A stretch of 14,610 bases of DNA, taken from Ettlia oleoabundans. Its lineage: Eukaryota; Chlorophyta; Chlorophyceae; Chlamydomonadales. Position numbers and translations under genes: made by a program. The stretch lies in the NCBI GenBank assembly GCA_019693395.1, contig JAAMXP010004803.1:1-14610 (forward strand), read 5' to 3'. The notes beneath the pieces are model-generated. The model had not been told where the DNA came from. It did not search any database and saw only the letters and a program-made list of their open reading frames with translations. Positions 9,420 through 14,610 of this stretch are shown here, one piece after another. Numbering within the stretch: the first letter of the stretch is position 1; each line of letters starts with the position of its first letter.

Positions 9420-9657
9420 GTTGTTTGGCAGCAGGCCGCAATGGGTGTTTCTGTGGTACGAATATATACGCGAGATTGCCCTGAAGCCCTACAAAAGGCC
9501 ATTCCTTGGGCCTGTGGAGAAAACCCTGGACGTACTGAGTTTGTACTATTGGTTGAGAGAGGAGGAAAAAAATTCCCTACAGCGGTGATGGATCGCTTCT
9601 GATGAGAATGGTAGCAATGCAGAAGCAGGGGTGACGACTCCACGGCCGCTCCTTGCA
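9420..9657. promoter_or_regulatory. Divergent promoter region between helicase and VPS41
   Basis: 238 bp separate the helicase ATG (9417-9419, minus) from the VPS41 ATG (9658-9660, plus), so both promoters and both 5' UTRs must fit here unless upstream non-coding exons exist. A TATA-like AATATATA lies at 9461-9468. A purine-rich run occurs at 9557-9572. The element that drives each gene cannot be told from sequence alone. Confidence 0.6.
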
Positions 9658-12600
9658 ATGGAGCATGGGAAGCGATCTGGGGGTCAAGAGGAGGAGCCGA
9701 GACTGAAATATGATCCTCTGGGCTCAGAGTCGCCTCAGGCGGTGACTTCGCCCAACACCAGGCTTTGTGTCTCCGACAAAGTGCTGGCGGTAGGGCACCA
9801 GGACGGCTCGGTGCAGCTGCTCGACCACCTGGGCAATCAGGTGCGCTATTTGGCGTCCCCTGGGCTGCGCTATAAGATGCACGCAGTTTGCTTGCAGTGC
9901 TGCCTCCACGGCACTGCACCCGCCCTCCCCTGTAGCTGTGTAGGCCTACGTACAACAGCAGTTGCAGGGCTGCTGTGCAATGTGGGTGCTCGTTTTGTTG
10001 CAGGTCCAGGCTTTCAAGGAGCACTCGCGGGAGGTGACTGACCTTTGCTTTGATGCCACCGCCGAGTATTTGGCCAGCGGCTCTGCTGACGGCTCCATTG
10101 CGGTGAGCCAGCTGTGGCCGGATCACTGCTGCTTGATCCGCCACAATGAAAACACTCGCTGCTCCTGCCATACAAATGAATTCATCTATTGCCGATGCTG
10201 CTGCTGGGTGCTGCCGCGGCGTTTTTGGTTCCTGCTGGTGCCCATGCTTGACTGTGTGCCACGTGTAGGGATCTCATGTTGGCAGCTAGCAGCCCCCATA
10301 GTCGGTAGTTTAGCCTCCACCCGCTAAAGATGCTGCTCATGTATGCTGTTGTGCTGCCCAAGGCCAGCTAATGTCCCGATGGGAACCTGCTTCCGCCTAT
10401 CGCCTATTGCCTGGCCTGCTCGCCCGCCTGCTCTCTGCTGCAGGTGTACGGCTTGTACACACAGGAAGTGCAGCGCCTGAAAATTGGCCAGCCCATCACA
10501 GTGAGTAAATTTTGGTTCTGCCCAAGCTTGCCTTTGCCATTGCGCTGTGTTCCTTGCCAAGGTTGCTTTTATTTGGGTATGACCGGCTCACTCCATTATG
10601 GATTGCACTCACACATGTCCAACAAGACTCTGCTTGCTAGATTTCAAGATGCATGCTTGCGCACATTGGTGTTGACTCCAGCATCTGCCCCCGTTTCCTG
10701 CTTGCCTGTCTGTCGTACTACCTCTCCCACAGACAGTGGCCCTGGACCCCCGGTATGCTGGGCGCAAAACTCGGGAGCTTGTGTATGGCACAGCCGGCGG
10801 CACACTCATACTCAGCTCTAAGGTAGGTGGCAGCGGTGGGACAGGGGCAGGTGTTGCACCTGCTGTCAGTTGTGGGAAGCAGGTGCGGAACAGCGCAAGG
10901 CATATGCATGGTAGCAGATGCTGAGGACAGCAGCTGGGCAGCATGTGCGGAGGATGGCAGCAGGGGCAGAACGCGAGGGTGAAGTGTGGTGCAGCATGAT
11001 CTCACCGGGAACAGGCCAGGCGCTGCTCATCCACGGATTGTAATCTCTTGGCCTGTGGTATTGCTGAGGCAGGAGGCTGAAGGCAGCAAGATCACGCTAG
11101 CAGGCGTCGCTTATCAGTCCTGGAAATTGCGTGCTCTCTGCCTGGCTGCGTCTTTGCTGGTGTGGTAACCAAGTGAGCTCCCCTCCCTGCCCATATGTTA
11201 GAATCCTGCATTAAGCCCCAAGTGTGCAGGGCTGGCTTGGCAACAAGGAGACAGCTTTGTTCACGGGGAGGGGCCCGCTGCGCTGCGCACGCATGAGCGG
11301 AACGTTGCTGGCCTGGGCAACAGACACCGGGTTGAGGTGCGCTTTGTAAGCCTGCCGCCAGTTTGTTATCAGCTGGGTGTGCCCGAGGTTGTGCAAGTGT
11401 GCTGCATTGTGACATCATCCACTTTGATGGAGAATACATCCGTATCTTAGGGTGATGCACCAAAGGGGTAGATTGAGCTTGGGGGTTTGGAAGACGGGGC
11501 ATATTCCGAATGCCACTTCATCCGACATATCAAGGCTTGTTGCACAGTACCAAAACAACTACCACATGTCTTTTCTGTTGCGTTTGCAGGGTGTATGACA
11601 CTGCAACCCACACGCGGTTGGGCAAGCTGGAGCGCCCCGCCAGCGCTACCGCAGATCCCAGCGCCCCCTGCAACTTGCTGTGGCGAGGAGAGCGGGAGCT
11701 GTTTGTGGCCTGGGGCCGGCAAGTGACGATCGTGCGGATAGTGGCACCTCCCCCTCCGGCCGGAGGCAGCAGCAGTGGCGCCGGCAGTGGCACTTGGGGC
11801 CTTCCCATTGGCGCTATGTCAACAACCGGCACACTTGCAGCAGCACGGTCTCTCAGTGTTATAGCTAGTTTTGAAGCCGACAGCTCCGTGTTGGGTGCTG
11901 CTCCCTTTGGGGCAGATGTTGCTGCGCTGTGCTGGGGCACCATGTCCAGCACATTGAGCACGGCAGGCGCGGCAGGCACGAGCAGCACAACTGCTGTTGA
12001 CGTTGACGGCGTGATCACCGGTGGCTCTAGCACGGCAGAGGAGGGGGCTGTTTTTCCCGACGGTCAAGCAGCCTCGTCACGGGCAGAAGCAGCAGATGGC
12101 AGCAGTGGGGTAGAAGCAGCACCAGCAACGCAACCAGCAGCAGAGGCAGCAGTAGATGAACCGGCGCAGCACCAGCAAGGTGTGCAGCAGCAGCAGCAGC
12201 ATAGCCAGGAGCAGGATCGACAGCAGGAGCAGCAGGAGCATCAACAAATGGAGCAGCAAGACAAGGAGCAAGAGCTGAGCCTGTGCTTCTACAGCAGAGG
12301 CGGGCAGCTGCTGGCTGCTGATGCCCTGGACTGCCGCTGCTCTGCCGCAGCCCGCCGCTGGCACCAGCTTGCCTTCTCGTATACAGGAGACGCAGACCTG
12401 CTGCTCTCTGCGGCAGCAACACCAGCAGCGGGCCGGTTGCAACCTGCGAGTAGCAGCAGCCAATCAGCGGTGTCGCCGCTGCACGGCATTCCAGCCAGTG
12501 CACCAGGCAGCGGCAGGAGCACACCAGGCAAGGCGCAGCTTGTGGGCATGGATGGTGCCGGCTTAGGGGCTGCCAATGATGGTGAGGCGGCGGCGCCTGG

Positions 12601-14553
12601 CAGTGCAGACGACCGTGACAAGCAGCAGGGCTGGCAGCAGCGCCACCAAGAGGACGGTGATCCGTGGCAGCAGCAGAATACGCAGCAGAGAGAGCACCGC
12701 CAGCAAGAAGGGCAGCAGGGGGTGCAGCAGGAGGGGCAGCAGCGGCAATACAAGTGGTGGCGGGAAGGCGAGGAGCCGCTGTACCTCGTCTGCACACCCT
12801 CGGTGGGTTTGTCATTCACCACCCTGTGCACATTACATCTCACTCGGCACACTAGATGTATGTGGCTGCGGGTCTGGCTGCGCATGTGCATGTGTGGAGT
12901 TGCTGGGTAATCTGTGCAGCCATGGCAGTTTCACCCCTTGTCCAAGGCAGACTGGGGTCCGGCTCAACAACTTTAATCTGTAGATACCAGAGGTCATCAC
13001 CACACCCCCATTGCGACAGACCTTAACTACCACCACTGACTCTCAATCCGTGTAGGCCATACTTGTGGGCCGGGCCCGAGACGGCGCCAGTCGCGTGCAG
13101 TGGTTGGTGGAACACGGCCGGTACTCTCAGGCGCTGCGGGTGGCGGAAGAGGACAACACAGGCACGCCACACGCTGAGTTTCCTCCATACTTGCCGTTGC
13201 TGCCAAGCACTGCGTCTCCCACATCTGTCCATTGGGCAGCCGGGCATACCTGTCCGCATGCATGCATATGCAACCCGCGCCCGTCACAAACGCACGCCCA
13301 CGCTGACGCACGCATGGCCACGCACGCACGTGGTTTTTGAGCTTTTGTGCATTGCACGTTCGTGCTGTTCCTGACTTTTGCCCACTTCTGCATCCTGTTC
13401 TGCTGTCTTCTTGTTGCGCTGCAGTACCATCTGTGGTACGGGAGTCAGTGGGGGAGCAGTGCCTGCAGTCCCTGCTGGCAGACGGGCGGTACGAGGAAGC
13501 TGCCGCGCTGTGCCCCAGGGTACTGCAGGTGCGCTGCGCAACTACCGCCAAGCTGTCAATCAATTGGTTATCAAGGGTGTGTGGGCGCGGGTGTGGGCCG
13601 CACGGCCTCGCTTTTGTTGCTGGGATCAGACCATCAATCTAGTTCTTTTTGAAGCCGTGTTGCATTTTTAAATCGGTGGTGAGTACAATGTATCACTCTG
13701 TGTGCTGCAGGGCAACGCCCTTGCCTGGGAGCGCTGGACCTTCACCTTTGCGCAGCAGCGACAGCTGGCGGCGCTGGCACCCCACCTGCCCACAGAGGCC
13801 CCTCGCCTCAAGTCAACAACCTACGACCTCGTGCTGTCTTCATTCCTGCTGCACCCCTCTGGTGTGTTTCTGTGTTCGGTGTACACGAGGGGCTGCTGAC
13901 TCAGTTGAACTTTGAGTCAGGCAGGCTGCCGCATGTGGTGGGCGGGTTGAAAGCACAGTGGGTTGCAGGCTGGCAGTGTATTGTAAGATGTTGCTGGCCG
14001 ACAGGCAGCATGGAGCTTCCTACTTGCGCTCTCCCTGCATGCTACCATGCCTGCAAGCCTAACTGCGCTGCTGCTTGCCCCCTTGCCTGCCTGCCTGCCT
14101 GCCTGCCTGCTCCTGTCGCCATGTGCAGAGCACCCGCTGCTGCTGCAGCTGGTCAGGAGCTGGCCGCCCGGCACTTATGACGTGGCTCAGCTGCAGGCCG
14201 CCACCCACAAGTGAGTGGGTGATGGGGCAGCATGCTTTGCAGCACATAGGGGCATTGTGTGCGGGCAGGAGCATAGCACACTCGCAACAGAGCTGTACGC
14301 GTGACACCTATTCCACGCCCATAATGAAATAACAATTGAAGCGTTACACCCACCAAGCTACCTCCTTTCCCTAAAAAGAAGCCACACGTCACCAGTTGAG
14401 TACATGAAGGAAGCACGACGTTCCGCCCTGCCATCCTTTGTATGCAGCCGCATGGGTGGTGCACCGGGTGACTGGCGTGTGCTGCAGGAGGTTGCTGCGC
14501 GTCTGTACAGCCTGCAGGGGCGGCATGAGGAGGCGCTGAGGCTCATGCTGCGG
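9658..14553 (+). CDS. VPS41: VPS41, HOPS complex subunit, 5' part
   Basis: Vps41 is a HOPS tethering-complex subunit that acts in Rab7-dependent fusion at the vacuole/lysosome. Exons: 9658-9840, 10004-10102, 10444-10500, 10733-10822, 11230-11336, 11590-12802, 13056-13161, 13425-13528, 13711-13861, 14129-14210, 14448-14553. All joins keep phase, giving about 766 residues so far. The propeller region begins EEEPRLKYDPLG (11-22), then HQDGSVQLLDHLGNQV, AEYLASGSADGSIA, ALDPRYAGRKTRELVYGTAG and LRVYDTATHTRLGKLERP, all characteristic of Vps41. Exon 6 adds a long Ser/Ala/Gln-rich insert (about residues 230-575). From residue 584 helical clathrin-like repeats follow: VQWLVEHGRYSQALRVAEED, ADGRYEEAAALCPRVLQ, ALAWERWTFTFAQQRQL and PTEAPRLKSTTYDLVL, close to plant Vps41. 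The start is the only in-frame ATG after the TGA at 9586. Intron 7 uses a GC donor. The C-terminal remainder, where Vps41 carries a RING-H2-type domain, is outside the window. Confidence 0.92.
12168..12275 (+). repeat. First poly-Gln (CAG) tract in VPS41
   Basis: CAG/CAA/GAG codons in exon 6 encode a Gln/Glu-rich run at about residues 371-407 (for example GVQQQQQHSQEQDRQQEQQ). It sits within the propeller part, just before a block that looks like conserved propeller sequence (LSLCFYSRGGQLLAADALD). Probably a disordered loop. Confidence 0.85.
12619..12750 (+). repeat. Second poly-Gln tract in VPS41
   Basis: A second CAG-rich segment of exon 6, about residues 522-566, encodes Gln/Arg/Glu/Gly-rich sequence (for example QREHRQQEGQQGVQQEGQQ) directly before the conserved-looking EEPLYLVCTPS. 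It is likely a disordered linker at the end of the propeller. Confidence 0.85.
13162..13424 (+). other. GC-AG intron 7 of VPS41
   Basis: The donor AACACAG|GCACGC and acceptor GCGCTGCAG|TACCAT join in phase 1 to give AEEDNT-VPSVVRESVGEQCL, which continues the Vps41 helical repeats. No GT near the donor gives the right phase; the first downstream GT (GCTGAGTTTCC) is out of phase with exon 8. The intron holds CACG/CATG-type short repeats (about 13256-13334). Confidence 0.72.
13256..13334. repeat. Degenerate CATG/CACG short repeats in VPS41 intron 7
   Basis: The segment begins with GCATGCATGCATATGC and continues with repeated ACGCACG/CACGC units. It is imperfect simple-sequence DNA within the intron, with no coding potential in the spliced frame. 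Confidence 0.6.
14084..14110. repeat. (TGCC)n tetranucleotide repeat
   Basis: Nearly seven perfect TGCC units in VPS41 intron 9, ending 18 nt before the acceptor at 14126-14128. The repeat probably serves as part of the pyrimidine tract, so its length could affect splicing. Confidence 0.9.
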
Positions 14554-14570
14554 GTGAGCAGGAACGCAGG

Positions 14571-14571
<1 letters not shown>

Positions 14572-14610
<39 letters not shown>
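14572..14610. repeat. (TG)n microsatellite at the window end
   Basis: A perfect TG run of 39 bases or more starts 19 nt after the exon 11 donor of VPS41 (GTGAGC at 14554) and continues to the window edge. It belongs to intron 11, and its full length is not visible. Confidence 0.95.

Noticed and set aside
8908..9588. 226-codon plus-strand open frame
   Set aside because: It is antisense to helicase exon 1 and crosses the promoter region; its composition is Ser/Arg/Ala-rich shadow with no recognisable domain.
9371..10171. 266-codon minus-strand open frame
   Set aside because: It overlaps VPS41 exons 1 and 2 in antisense, and the sense strand has clear Vps41 sequence.
12027..12815. 262-codon minus-strand open frame rich in Leu, Cys and Ala
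   Set aside because: It is the reverse of the CAG-rich poly-Q exon of VPS41; CTG/TGC repeats give apparent hydrophobic protein by chance.
1..14610. CRISPR arrays, tRNA or rRNA genes, insertion sequences, phage or bacterial operons
   Set aside because: No regular spaced repeats, cloverleaf, transposase text or terminal repeats were found, and gene structure is clearly eukaryotic.

Overview
This is nuclear DNA from a eukaryote, most likely a chlorophyte green alga (nearest genus not determinable by eye). The reasons are GC-rich, intron-dense genes with short (70-620 nt) introns, pyrimidine/TGCAG acceptors, CAG-driven poly-Q and poly-Ala tracts, TGTAA polyadenylation-type signals, and plant/algal versions of the gene families. 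Nothing bacterial, viral or mobile was recognised.

Layout: (1) 79-2546 (+) is the 3' part of a glycosyltransferase related to the GT77/XEG113 arabinosyltransferase group, in seven exons with the 5' end outside the window. (2) 2943-4921 (+) is an F-box/leucine-rich-repeat-like gene that can only be read by switching frame and crossing an in-frame TAA, so it is probably a decayed copy. (3) 5148-9419 (-) is a complete 11-exon DEAD-box-type RNA helicase of about 618 residues, resembling plant chloroplast RH58. It has a putative transit peptide and a UVR-like helix pair in front of the helicase core, and DEVD instead of DEAD. (4) 9658 to beyond 14553 (+) is VPS41, the HOPS tethering subunit, with 11 exons in the window (about 766 residues) and the 3' end missing.

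The helicase and VPS41 are head-to-head across 238 bp, which must hold both promoters. The helicase is tail-to-tail with the LRR relic across about 226 bp. The four genes have unrelated jobs (cell-wall or glycoprotein glycosylation, a possible E3 adaptor relic, plastid RNA metabolism, vacuolar membrane tethering), so this is an ordinary gene neighbourhood and not a functional cluster.

The most notable signals are three introns that fit only as GC-AG introns, two of them adjacent in the helicase. The first of these contains a TGTAA signal that coincides with the stop codon of the read-through frame, suggesting a possible short UVR-only product. The others are long poly-Q insertions in VPS41 and the helicase, and the broken F-box/LRR gene between intact genes. 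I did not find a convincing new multi-gene system.
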